A stretch of 64,000 bases of DNA from an uncultured Roseateles sp. GTDB lineage: Bacteria > Pseudomonadota > Gammaproteobacteria > Burkholderiales > Burkholderiaceae_C. Location: the NCBI RefSeq assembly GCF_945956965.1, contig NZ_CAMFJS010000004.1, forward strand, positions 1 to 64,000, read 5' to 3'. The notes beneath the pieces were generated by a model that searched no databases, was not told the DNA's origin, and was given only the letters and a program-made list of their open reading frames with translations. The translations under genes and the position numbers were made by a program. Numbering within the stretch: position 1 is the first letter of the stretch; each line of letters opens with the position of its first letter. Below, piece by piece: positions 33,224 to 41,277 of this stretch.

Positions 33224-34339
33224 ATGCTGATAGGTGTTCCGCGCGAGAGTGCGGCCGGGGAAACGCGTGTGGCCGCCACACCGGAAACGGTCAAGAAGCT
33301 CAAAGCTCAGGGTCATGTCTTGCGCATCGAACAGGGCGCGGGCTTGAAGGCCAGCGTCACCGATGAGGCCTATGCCGCGGCAGGGGCGGAAATCGTCGAT
33401 CGCGCCGCCGCGTTTGGCGCTGACTTGCTGCTCAAGGTGCGCAGCCCCAATGCCGAGGAGCTGGCCCTGGTGAAGCCGGGTGCCACGCTGGTCGGCATGC
33501 TCAATCCCTTCGACCAAGACGGTTTGCAGGCCCTGGCCGCCGCGCAGCTGACCAGCTTCGCGCTGGAGGCCGCGCCGCGCACCTCGCGGGCGCAAAGCAT
33601 GGACGTGCTGAGCTCGCAAGCCAATATCGCCGGCTACAAGGCCGTGATGATGGCGGCCGACCGCTATCAGCGCTTCTTCCCCATGCTGATGACGGCGGCG
33701 GGCACGGTCAAGGCTGCGCGGGTGGTGATTCTGGGCGTGGGTGTGGCGGGCTTGCAGGCCATCGCCACGGCCAAGCGCCTAGGCGCGGTGATCGAGGCGT
33801 CTGACGTGCGCCCGGCCGTCAAGGAACAAGTGGAGTCGCTGGGCGCCAAGTTCATCGACGTCAGCTATGACACGCCGGAGGAGCAAGAAGCTGCCGTGGG
33901 CGTGGGCGGTTATGCAAAACCCATGCCGGCCAGCTGGCTGGAGCGGCAGAAGGTGGAAGTGGCCAAGCGCGTGGCGCAGGCCGATGTCGTCATCACCACC
34001 GCCCTGATTCCTGGCCGCGCCGCGCCGGTGCTGGTCACCGAAGAGATGGTGCGTAGCATGAAGCCCGGCTCGGTGATCGTGGACCTGGCGGCGGCAGCTG
34101 GTGGCAATTGCCCACTCACCGAGGCTGACCGCGAGGTGGTCAAGCATGGCGTGACCCTGATCGGCTGGACCAATCTACCGGCCCTGGTGGCGGCCGATGC
34201 TTCGGCCCTGTATGCGCGCAATCTGCTCGATTTCATGAAGCTGATCGTCAGCAAAGAGGGTGCGCTGCAGCTGCCCATGGACGACGACATCGTGGCGGCT
34301 TGCCTGATGACGCAGGCCGGTGAAGTCAAACGAAAGTAA
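33224..34339 (+). CDS. pntAA: NAD(P) transhydrogenase subunit alpha part 1 (NAD-binding)
   Basis: Proton-translocating transhydrogenase passes hydride between NADH and NADP+ and is driven by the proton gradient. This 371-residue chain is the soluble NAD-binding domain I: it begins 'MLIGVPRESAAGETRVAATPETV', has the Rossmann motif 'VVILGVGVAGLQAIATAKRLGA' and the conserved 'YAKPMPASWLERQ' mobile-loop region. It lacks the membrane part found in E. coli PntA; that part is the next gene. This split three-gene form is common in alpha- and betaproteobacteria. GGAGGG lies upstream of the ATG at 33224. Confidence 0.97.
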   Translation: MLIGVPRESAAGETRVAATPETVKKLKAQGHVLRIEQGAGLKASVTDEAYAAAGAEIVDRAAAFGADLLLKVRSPNAEELALVKPGATLVGMLNPFDQDGLQALAAAQLTSFALEAAPRTSRAQSMDVLSSQANIAGYKAVMMAADRYQRFFPMLMTAAGTVKAARVVILGVGVAGLQAIATAKRLGAVIEASDVRPAVKEQVESLGAKFIDVSYDTPEEQEAAVGVGGYAKPMPASWLERQKVEVAKRVAQADVVITTALIPGRAAPVLVTEEMVRSMKPGSVIVDLAAAAGGNCPLTEADREVVKHGVTLIGWTNLPALVAADASALYARNLLDFMKLIVSKEGALQLPMDDDIVAACLMTQAGEVKRK

Positions 34340-34348
34340 GAGTTAGCC

Positions 34349-34666
34349 ATGGAACATATCGTCAATCCCACCGTCACCAATCTGATCATCTTTGTGCTGG
34401 CCATCTATGTGGGCTACCACGTGGTCTGGACCGTGACGCCGGCCCTGCACACACCGCTGATGGCCGTCACCAACGCCATCTCGGCCATCGTCATCGTCGG
34501 CGCCATGCTGGCCGCGGCGCTGACCGAAACCGATCTGGGCAAATTCATGGGCACGCTGGCCGTGGCCCTGGCCGCCGTGAATGTGTTCGGCGGCTTTTTG
34601 GTGACCCGGCGCATGCTGGAGATGTTCAAGAAGAAGGATCGCAAGAGCACGGGGGGCGACAAATGA
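34349..34666 (+). CDS. pntAB: NAD(P) transhydrogenase subunit alpha part 2 (membrane)
   Basis: A 105-residue membrane protein with three to four helices: 'TNLIIFVLAIYVGYHVVW', 'AISAIVIVGAMLAAAL' and 'FMGTLAVALAAVNVFGGFLVTRRML'. The last phrase is the hallmark of the membrane segment of PntA. It supplies domain II helices to the proton channel together with PntB. It lies 9 bases after pntAA and overlaps the next small gene by ATGA (34663-34666). Confidence 0.95.
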   Translation: MEHIVNPTVTNLIIFVLAIYVGYHVVWTVTPALHTPLMAVTNAISAIVIVGAMLAAALTETDLGKFMGTLAVALAAVNVFGGFLVTRRMLEMFKKKDRKSTGGDK

Positions 34667-34905
34667 AGCTCGGCAAACTGTTTGACCTTTGGCTCGATGT
34701 GCAAGCTTATGGCTTGGTGGCTTTGGGGGCAGGCCTTGTCGCCGGCGTGCTGCTGAATTGGCAAGCCGGCCTGCTCGTTGCGCTGCTGGCCGTGTTGGGC
34801 CTGTATGGCTTGAGCAAGGCCATCGGCGTGCTGGTGAAGAAGTCCCAGCAAAGCGTGGTGCCTCAGCGTGCCTTCCCACAACGTGAAGTCGGAGCTGCCA
34901 AGTGA
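34663..34905 (+). CDS. Small membrane protein inside the pnt operon
   Basis: This 80-residue protein sits between pntAB and pntB, overlapping both (ATGA at 34663-34666, GTGA at 34902-34905), so it is clearly translated with them. It has two hydrophobic segments ('LVALGAGLVAGVLL' and 'GLLVALLAVLGLYGLSKAIGVLV') and a polar C-terminal tail. I do not recognise a family. It may be an accessory or assembly factor of the transhydrogenase; this is inferred only from its position and coupling. Confidence 0.75.
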   Translation: MKLGKLFDLWLDVQAYGLVALGAGLVAGVLLNWQAGLLVALLAVLGLYGLSKAIGVLVKKSQQSVVPQRAFPQREVGAAK

Positions 34906-36329
34906 GTCTGAACCTTGTCACCCTTCTTTACCTGCTCGCCAGCGTCTGCTTCATCCAGGCGCTCAAGGGCTTGTCGCACCCCACCACCTCCATCCGCGGC
35001 AATTTGTTCGGCATGGTGGGCATGGGCATCGCCACCCTGACCACGGCGGCGCTGATTCTCAAGCTGGCTGATGGTCATTCGATCGGCCTGGCCTATGTGC
35101 TGGCCGGCCTGGTGGTCGGCGGCGGCATCGGCGCCTATATGGCGCAAAAGGTCGAGATGACCAAGATGCCGGAGTTGGTCGCCTTCATGCACAGCATGAT
35201 CGGTCTGGCGGCGGTGTTCATTGCCGCCACCGCCGTGCTGGAGCCGGCCGCCTTCGGCATTGCCGACAAGGGCAGCGCGCTGATCCCGGGCGGCAACCGC
35301 ATCGAGCTGGCGCTGGGTGCCTTCATCGGCGCGGTGACCTTCTCGGGCTCGGTGATCGCCTTCGGCAAGCTCTCGGGCAAGTACAAGTTCCGCTTGTTCC
35401 AGGGTGCGCCGGTGTCATTTGCTGGTCAACACAAGCTCAATCTGGCCCTGGGTCTGGCGGCGGTGTTCTTCTGCTATGGCTTTTTTGCCTCGCAGAGCTG
35501 GCTGGACTTCGGCCTGATTCTGGCGCTGGGCTTTGCGCTGGGCGTGCTGCTGATCATCCCGATTGGCGGCGCCGATATGCCGGTGGTGGTGTCCATGCTG
35601 AACAGCTACTCGGGCTGGGCGGCGGCGGGCATTGGCTTCTCGCTGAATAACTCGATGCTGATCATTGCCGGCTCGCTGGTGGGCTCCTCGGGTGCCATCC
35701 TGAGCTACATCATGTGCAAGGCCATGAACCGCAGCTTCTTCAATGTGATCGGCGGCGGCTTCGGCGGTGATGCCACGGCGGCTGCCGCTGGCAGTGCGGT
35801 GCAGCGTGCAGTGAAGAGCGGCAGCGCTGATGACGCGGCCTTTGTGCTGGGCAATGCCGAGACCGTGATCATCGTCCCCGGCTACGGCCTGGCGGTAGCG
35901 CGCGCCCAGCATGCGGTGAAGGAGCTGGCGCAAAAGCTCACCGAGAAGGGCGTCACCGTCAAGTACGCCATCCATCCGGTGGCGGGCCGCATGCCTGGCC
36001 ATATGAATGTGCTGCTGGCCGAGGCGGAAGTGCCTTATGACCAGGTCTTCGAAATGGAAGACATCAATGCCGAATTCGGCCAGGCCGATGTCGCCATCAT
36101 CTTGGGCGCCAACGACGTGGTGAACCCTGCCGCGCACACCAAGGGCAGCCCCATCTACGGCATGCCCATTTTGGAGGCCTACAAGGCCAAGACCATCATC
36201 GTCAACAAGCGCTCCATGGCGGCGGGCTATGCCGGCCTGGACAACGAGCTGTTCTATATGGACAAGACCATGATGGTGTTCGGCGACGCCAAGAAGGTGG
36301 TGGAGGACATGGTCAAGGCGGTGGAGTAA
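34902..36329 (+). CDS. pntB: NAD(P) transhydrogenase subunit beta
   Basis: PntB carries most of the proton channel and the NADP-binding domain III. The 475-residue protein starts at GTG 34902, overlapping the stop codon of the small membrane gene. Many membrane helices fill residues 1-270 ('IATLTTAALILKLADGHSIGLAYVLAGLVVGGGIGAYMA' region). The C-terminal NADP domain shows 'VIIVPGYGLAVARAQHAVKEL', 'HPVAGRMPGHMNVLLAEA', 'IILGANDVVNPAA' and 'NKRSMAAGYAG', all typical. It is the last gene of the operon and is followed by a terminator. Confidence 0.97.
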   Translation: MSLNLVTLLYLLASVCFIQALKGLSHPTTSIRGNLFGMVGMGIATLTTAALILKLADGHSIGLAYVLAGLVVGGGIGAYMAQKVEMTKMPELVAFMHSMIGLAAVFIAATAVLEPAAFGIADKGSALIPGGNRIELALGAFIGAVTFSGSVIAFGKLSGKYKFRLFQGAPVSFAGQHKLNLALGLAAVFFCYGFFASQSWLDFGLILALGFALGVLLIIPIGGADMPVVVSMLNSYSGWAAAGIGFSLNNSMLIIAGSLVGSSGAILSYIMCKAMNRSFFNVIGGGFGGDATAAAAGSAVQRAVKSGSADDAAFVLGNAETVIIVPGYGLAVARAQHAVKELAQKLTEKGVTVKYAIHPVAGRMPGHMNVLLAEAEVPYDQVFEMEDINAEFGQADVAIILGANDVVNPAAHTKGSPIYGMPILEAYKAKTIIVNKRSMAAGYAGLDNELFYMDKTMMVFGDAKKVVEDMVKAVE

Positions 36330-36360
36330 AGCCGCCGCTGTTCTGCTCATGCGCACCATC

Positions 36361-36383
36361 AACGGGCCTTCGGGCCCGTTTTT
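36361..36383 (+). terminator. Rho-independent terminator after pntB
   Basis: AACGGGC and GCCCGTT form a stem around a short CTTCGG-type loop followed by a run of T residues. It lies about 30 bases after the pntB stop. Confidence 0.85.
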
Positions 36384-36492
36384 CATGCGCAGCGCGCAAT
36401 CTTTGTTCGCATTAGGTGCGTCTATCGAATCCCCTGACGAATCCGCCGTCAGCAATAGGTCAGAATTACGGGATAGCTAGGAGACAGAAAAG

Positions 36493-38169
36493 ATGGAGAA
36501 GATTTGGCTCAAGAACTACTCAGAGGGAGTTCCGGCAGAGATCGATACAGGGCTTTATCCGTCCCTCGTGGACCTGATGGAGTCGGCATTCAAGAAGTAC
36601 CCCAGCCAGCCCGCCTACAAGATGATGGGCCGGCAGATCACGTTTGCGCAGCTGGATGAAGCTTCGCGTGCGCTGGCGGCATATTTTCAGAGCCTGGGCC
36701 TGGAAAAGGGCGACCGCGTCGCCCTGATGATGCCCAATGTGATGCAGTACCCGGTGGCGGTGGCAGCAGTGTTGCGCGCCGGCCTGGTGGTGGTGAACGT
36801 CAACCCGCTCTACACCCCGCGCGAGTTGGAGCATCAACTCAAGGACGCTGGCGCCAAGGCCATCGTGATCCTGGAGAACTTCGCCTCCACCTTGCAGCAA
36901 GTCATCAAGTCGGTGCCCACCAAGCATGTGGTGTTGGCTTCGATGGGTGAGATGTTGGGCTTCCCCAAGAGCCTGATCGTCAACTACGTGGTGCGCAAGG
37001 TCAAAAAGCTGGTGCCCGCCTTCGAGTTGCCCGGCGCGGTCAGCTTCAATAATGCCGTGGCCAAGGGCCGCAGCCTGAACTACCAGCAGCCCAAGGTCGG
37101 CCCCAACGACATCGCGGTGCTGCAGTACACAGGCGGCACCACCGGCGTGTCCAAGGGCGCTGTGCTCTTGCACCGCAATCTGGTGGCCAATACCTTGCAG
37201 GCCGAAGCCTGGTATCTGCCGGCCCTGAAAAAGATCCCGGCTGGTGAGCAGCTGCTGAGCATCTGCGCCTTGCCGCTGTATCACATCTTCGGTTTCACCA
37301 CGAACATGATGCTGTCCATGCATGTGGGCGGCGCGAACGTGTTGATCCCCAATCCGCGTGATCTGCCCGCCGTGTTCAAGGAGCTGAGCCAGCATCGCTT
37401 CCACAGCCTGCCAGCGGTCAACACCTTGTTCATGGCCATGGCCAATCATCCCCAGTTCAATACCGTGGACTGGAGTCATCTGGTGATCGCCGTGGGCGGC
37501 GGCATGGCCGTGCAGCAAGCGACGGCCAAGCTGTGGCTGGAAAAGACCGGCTGCCCGATCTGCGAAGGCTACGGCTTGTCCGAGACCTCGCCCGTGGCCA
37601 GCTGCAACCCCACCGACAGCAAGGCCTACACCGGCAGCATCGGCCTGCCCATGCCCAGCACCGAGATGTGCTTGCTGGATGACGCCGGCCGTGAAGTGGC
37701 GCCGGGCGCCTCCGGCGAGATCGCCATTCGCGGCCCGCAAGTGATGGCCGGCTACTGGCAGCGCCCCGATGAGACCGCTCAGGTGATGACGCCCGATGGC
37801 TTCTTCCGTACCGGTGACATCGGCATGGTGGACGAGCGCGGCTTCTTCCGCATCGTCGACCGCAAGAAGGACATGATTCTGGTCAGCGGCTTCAACGTCT
37901 ACCCCAACGAGATCGAAGACCTCATCACCCAGATGCCTGGCGTGATGGAGTGCGCCTCGGTGGGTGTGCCGGACGACAAGGCCGGCGAGGCCGTCAAGGT
38001 GGTGATCGTCAAGCGTGACCCCGAGCTCACCGAGGCCGATGTGCGCGCCTATTGCGAAGCCAATCTGACCGGCTACAAGCGGCCCAAGATCATTGAGTTC
38101 CGTCAAGACCTGCCCAAGACCCCGGTCGGCAAAGTGCTGCGCCGTGAGTTGCGGGATCTGAAGAAGTAA
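36493..38169 (+). CDS. fadD: Long-chain fatty acid CoA ligase FadD
   Basis: FadD activates fatty acids to acyl-CoA with ATP. The 558 residues match the family length. Visible motifs are the AMP-binding P-loop 'YTGGTTGVSKGAVLLHRN' (about 211-228), 'CEGYGLSETSPVASCNP' (A5), 'GFFRTGDIGMVDERGFFRIVDRKKDMILVSGFNVYPNEIED' (A7-A8) and the C-terminal catalytic Lys in 'TPVGKVLRREL'. The N-terminus 'MEKIWLKNYSEGVPAEI' is typical of proteobacterial FadD. An AGGAG lies just upstream. It stands alone between a terminator and a pair of hairpins. Confidence 0.97.
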   Translation: MEKIWLKNYSEGVPAEIDTGLYPSLVDLMESAFKKYPSQPAYKMMGRQITFAQLDEASRALAAYFQSLGLEKGDRVALMMPNVMQYPVAVAAVLRAGLVVVNVNPLYTPRELEHQLKDAGAKAIVILENFASTLQQVIKSVPTKHVVLASMGEMLGFPKSLIVNYVVRKVKKLVPAFELPGAVSFNNAVAKGRSLNYQQPKVGPNDIAVLQYTGGTTGVSKGAVLLHRNLVANTLQAEAWYLPALKKIPAGEQLLSICALPLYHIFGFTTNMMLSMHVGGANVLIPNPRDLPAVFKELSQHRFHSLPAVNTLFMAMANHPQFNTVDWSHLVIAVGGGMAVQQATAKLWLEKTGCPICEGYGLSETSPVASCNPTDSKAYTGSIGLPMPSTEMCLLDDAGREVAPGASGEIAIRGPQVMAGYWQRPDETAQVMTPDGFFRTGDIGMVDERGFFRIVDRKKDMILVSGFNVYPNEIEDLITQMPGVMECASVGVPDDKAGEAVKVVIVKRDPELTEADVRAYCEANLTGYKRPKIIEFRQDLPKTPVGKVLRRELRDLKK

Positions 38170-38206
38170 GACCCGGCGCCGCAAACGCCGCGCTTGGACG
38201 GCGCCC

Positions 38207-38260
38207 ATTTGTCACGCCACCCCGCGTGACAAATCTTCGCAAACCCCGGGGGTTGCGAAG
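38207..38260. repeat. Two tandem hairpins downstream of fadD
   Basis: ATTTGTCACGC (38207-38217) and GCGTGACAAAT (38224-38234) form a perfect 11-bp stem. They are followed directly by CTTCGCAA...TTGCGAAG (38235-38260), a 13-bp stem with one mismatch. Neither has a T run. They may end or protect the fadD transcript or belong to a REP-like family. Confidence 0.6.
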
Positions 38261-38394
38261 GCGGGCGGCCGGTGCGGCGGCCAATTTGCGGCACCATCTC
38301 GGCTGACTTCTCTCGCTTGACTCCCCTCGGCTTGACTCAGCGCATTGCTCATCAATGCCAAGCCTGGCTCCCTGTTGGTTCACCCTTCTACAAA

Positions 38395-38949
38395 GTGCCT
38401 GCCTTGCTGACTCATTCCTATCACCGCACTGAGGCCGGTCGGGCCGAGGTCAAAGCGCGCGAGCTGGGCCTGTCGCGCAGCGCGCGCAATCTCTTGCTGG
38501 TGCTGGACGCCTCGCGCCCCGCTGCTGCCTGGTTAGGCTTGGTGCAAGGCGCCAGCGCTGCCGACCTGGAGCAACTGCTTGCACATGGCTTGGTGGCCGA
38601 CGCGAAGGCGGCGCCCGCCAGCCCTGCCACCGCCGCTACTGCGGTGGCGCCGGTTGCTGCCGAGGCCCCGGCGAGTGCAAGCCAAGCTGCCGATACCTTC
38701 GCCCAGTCGCCGCTGGCGCATGCCGAGCTTTACGACTTTCTGACCCGCCATGCCAAACAGCACCTGGGCCTGATCAAGGGCTACAAGCTGGTGCTGGAGG
38801 TGGAGCGCTGCGCCGACCTGGCGGCATTGCGCGCGCTGGCTGATCGCTTTGTGCAGGAGGTGCTGCAAGCGCAGGGCGAGATGGCCGCCGAGCAAGTGCG
38901 GCGCGCCTTGGGCATCATCAAGTCACAAGCCGAAGCGGCGCCGGAATAA
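38395..38949 (+). CDS. Hypothetical protein
   Basis: No ATG is available at the front of this frame. GTG 38395, TTG 38404 and GTG 38272 are the candidates, none with a clear ribosome-binding site, so the start is uncertain. The body has 'GRAEVKARELGLSRSARNLLLVLDASRPAAAWLGLVQGASAADLEQLLAHGLV', which looks like a small winged-helix-type segment. An Ala/Pro-rich linker precedes a helical C-terminal domain ('LYDFLTRHAKQHLGLIKGYKLVLEVERCADLAALRAL'). I do not recognise a named family. The frame has strong high-GC codon bias, so it is very probably a real gene. Confidence 0.75.
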   Translation: MPALLTHSYHRTEAGRAEVKARELGLSRSARNLLLVLDASRPAAAWLGLVQGASAADLEQLLAHGLVADAKAAPASPATAATAVAPVAAEAPASASQAADTFAQSPLAHAELYDFLTRHAKQHLGLIKGYKLVLEVERCADLAALRALADRFVQEVLQAQGEMAAEQVRRALGIIKSQAEAAPE

Positions 38950-39047
38950 GCGCGCCCGGCGGGCCCCAAGTTGCGGCACACTGGCGGCATCTCGGTCTGC
39001 AGGGATGGCCCGGCCGCCGCGTTTCATCTTTTTTGCCTTTCTTCACC

Positions 39048-39818
39048 ATGCTGCCCCGCCTTTTTGTTGACACCCCGCTCGCCGAGTTGCACCCGCATTC
39101 GGACGCGCAAGCCACCGGCCCTACCGAGCTGGTGTTGCCCGCCGGCGCCGCCCGCCATGTGCAAGTGCTGCGCCTGCAGCCCGGCGCGGCCCTGAATCTC
39201 TTCGATGGCAGCGGCTTCGACTGGCAGGCCGAGGTGCTGCGCATGGGCCGCAGCGAGGTGGTGGTGCAGCTGCATTCGCGCCAGCTGGTGCATCGCGAGC
39301 TAGCTCATGCGGTGAGCCTGTGCGTGGTGATGCCGGCCAATGACCGCATGGACGGTGTGATTGAAAAAGCCACCGAACTGGGCGCTGCTGCGGTGCAGCC
39401 GTTGATGAGCGAGCGCTCTGTGCTGCGCCTGGCCGGCGAACGGGCCGAGAAAAAGCAAGCCCATTGGCAAGGCGTGGCGGTGGCGGCTTGTGAGCAGAGC
39501 GGGCGCAGCGTGCTGCCGCGCGTTGAAGCCGTAAGCAGCCTGCAGCAATGGCTCAAGAGCCTGCCGCCGGTGAGCGCTCAGCAACGCCGCTGGCTGCTCA
39601 GCCCCACGGCTGCGCGGCCTTTGCGCGAGCTGGCAGCGGCGCAGTCAGATGCGACTTCAACCTTGGTCTTGTCCGGCCCCGAAGGCGGCTTGAGCTCGGC
39701 CGAAGAGCAGGCTGCGCGCGATCACGGCTTTGAGGCCGTGCAACTCGGCCCGCGCATTCTGCGAGCCGACACGGCCCCGCTGGCCGTGCTGGGCTGGCTG
39801 GCCCTGCAATCAGTGTGA
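39048..39818 (+). CDS. rsmE: 16S rRNA m3U1498 methyltransferase RsmE
   Basis: RsmE methylates U1498 of 16S rRNA. The start at ATG 39048 ('MLPRLFVDTPL') is preferred because family members begin with a similar 'M.RLFV' strand. The 256-residue protein has the PUA-like N-terminal part ('LPAGAARHVQVLRLQPGAALNLFDGSG'). Its SPOUT/trefoil-knot C-terminal half contains 'DRMDGVIEKATELGAAAVQPLMSERS', 'VAACEQSGRSVLPRV', 'LVLSGPEGGLSSAEEQ' and 'LGPRILRADTAPLAVLG'. It converges with the next gene, overlapping by 9 bases at the 3' ends. Confidence 0.96.
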   Translation: MLPRLFVDTPLAELHPHSDAQATGPTELVLPAGAARHVQVLRLQPGAALNLFDGSGFDWQAEVLRMGRSEVVVQLHSRQLVHRELAHAVSLCVVMPANDRMDGVIEKATELGAAAVQPLMSERSVLRLAGERAEKKQAHWQGVAVAACEQSGRSVLPRVEAVSSLQQWLKSLPPVSAQQRRWLLSPTAARPLRELAAAQSDATSTLVLSGPEGGLSSAEEQAARDHGFEAVQLGPRILRADTAPLAVLGWLALQSV

Positions 39819-41120
39819 GTCGGCGGCGGCGTTATCGCCGTTGCTTTCGCCTTCGCGCCCCGGCTTAGGCGTGCGCGCCGAACCCTTGATCAGGTCGAAC
39901 TTGAACATCCGGCATTCGATCGGGCCGTTCCACATCGGGATCTTGCGCGACTCTTTGAGGCGCATCTTGCTGGGCAGCTTCATGTCCGGGCACAGCAGCC
40001 AGGCGGTCCAGCCGGCCGGGTTTTCGGTGTAGGCGCGCTTCCAGTGCGCGGCCAGGCGCGGGAAGAAGTCGTCGCCGGCATCGCGGGCTTCTGAGCCGCC
40101 CGCATCTCGGCTCATCTGGAAGTTACCGGCCTTGCCGCGCACCTCGATGCGCTCGCCGTAGGGCGGGTTCATCATGATGGTGCCGGGCATGCCTTCGGGC
40201 AGCTCGGGCGCCGGGCGTTCCAGCGCGTCACCGCCGTTGAACTGGATGTACTGGGCCACACCGGCGCGCTCGGCATTGCGGCGTGCAAAGTCCACCATGC
40301 GGAAGGCCACATCGCTGCAGTAGATGGGCACGGCGGGCGCATGCTCGCGGTCTTTGGCGGCTTGCTTGATGGCTTGCCAGCGGCCGCGCAGGGGCACGAA
40401 GGGCAATTGGCGCTCGAAGGCAAAGCGGCGCTGCATGCCGGCGGCCATGCCGCAGGCGATTTGCGCCGCTTCCACCGCGATGGTGCCCGAGCCGCAGCAG
40501 GGGTCGTGCAGGGCGCCACCGGTTTCGGGCGTGCCCTTCCAGCCGGCGGCGGCCAGCATGGCGGCGGCCAGGGTTTCCTTCAGCGGGGCGTCGCCCTTGT
40601 CCTCGCGCCAGCCGCGTTTGAACAGCGGCTCGCCGGAGCTGTCGATGTAGAGCGTTGCATCGGTTTCGTTCAGATGCAGCATCACCGGCAGATCGGGGTA
40701 GCGGGTGTCCACGCTGGGGCGCTCACCAGTGGCGTCGCGCAGCACATCGCAAATGGCATCCTTGACCCGCAAGGTGGCGAAGTTGAGGCTGCGCAGCGGG
40801 CTGCGCTGGGCGATGGTGTCCACGCGGATGGTCTCGGCCGGGGTGATCCACTGTGTCCAGTCGATCTTGCAGGCCAGGGCGTAGATATCGTCCTCATGGC
40901 GGTAGCCGCCGCCGATCAGCTCGATCAGCACGCGCTGGGCCAGGCGGCTTTCGAGATTGAGCTTCATCACGGCTTCCAGATCGCCCTTGAGCGCGATGCC
41001 GCCGCGCAGCACCTCGATATGGGTTTTGGGCAGGATGCCCCGCACCTCTTCATCGAGCAGGCGCTCCACGCCGGAGGCACAGGAGACAAAGAGATGGAGC
41101 TTATCGGTGGGGGAAAACAT
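39810..41120 (-). CDS. THUMP-domain RNA methyltransferase (RlmL-like)
   Basis: The start at ATG 41120 ('MFSPTDKLHLFVSCASGVERLLDEEV') is preferred over 41150. The 436-residue protein has a ferredoxin-like/THUMP N-terminal region and a Rossmann methyltransferase domain with 'HDPCCGSGTIAVEAAQIA' and the catalytic 'NPPYGERI'. It corresponds to the RlmL half of E. coli RlmKL, which makes m2G2445 in 23S rRNA, and to stand-alone YpsC-like proteins. The exact target cannot be read from sequence. The end overlaps rsmE convergently. Confidence 0.9.
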   Translation of the reverse strand: MFSPTDKLHLFVSCASGVERLLDEEVRGILPKTHIEVLRGGIALKGDLEAVMKLNLESRLAQRVLIELIGGGYRHEDDIYALACKIDWTQWITPAETIRVDTIAQRSPLRSLNFATLRVKDAICDVLRDATGERPSVDTRYPDLPVMLHLNETDATLYIDSSGEPLFKRGWREDKGDAPLKETLAAAMLAAAGWKGTPETGGALHDPCCGSGTIAVEAAQIACGMAAGMQRRFAFERQLPFVPLRGRWQAIKQAAKDREHAPAVPIYCSDVAFRMVDFARRNAERAGVAQYIQFNGGDALERPAPELPEGMPGTIMMNPPYGERIEVRGKAGNFQMSRDAGGSEARDAGDDFFPRLAAHWKRAYTENPAGWTAWLLCPDMKLPSKMRLKESRKIPMWNGPIECRMFKFDLIKGSARTPKPGREGESNGDNAAADSH

Positions 41121-41277
41121 GGGGCAGAGGCGTTGCGATTGCGGCCGCAAGCAAAAAGTTCAAAGGGCAAAAGCGCATGGGCTTTGAGCGTGATTGTCCC
41201 AGTTCGCGGCCGGGCTTGACCAGAGGGCGCGGAATTCAGGCCCATGCCGGCGCCGCCGGCCCCGCCGAGGCCAGGCC

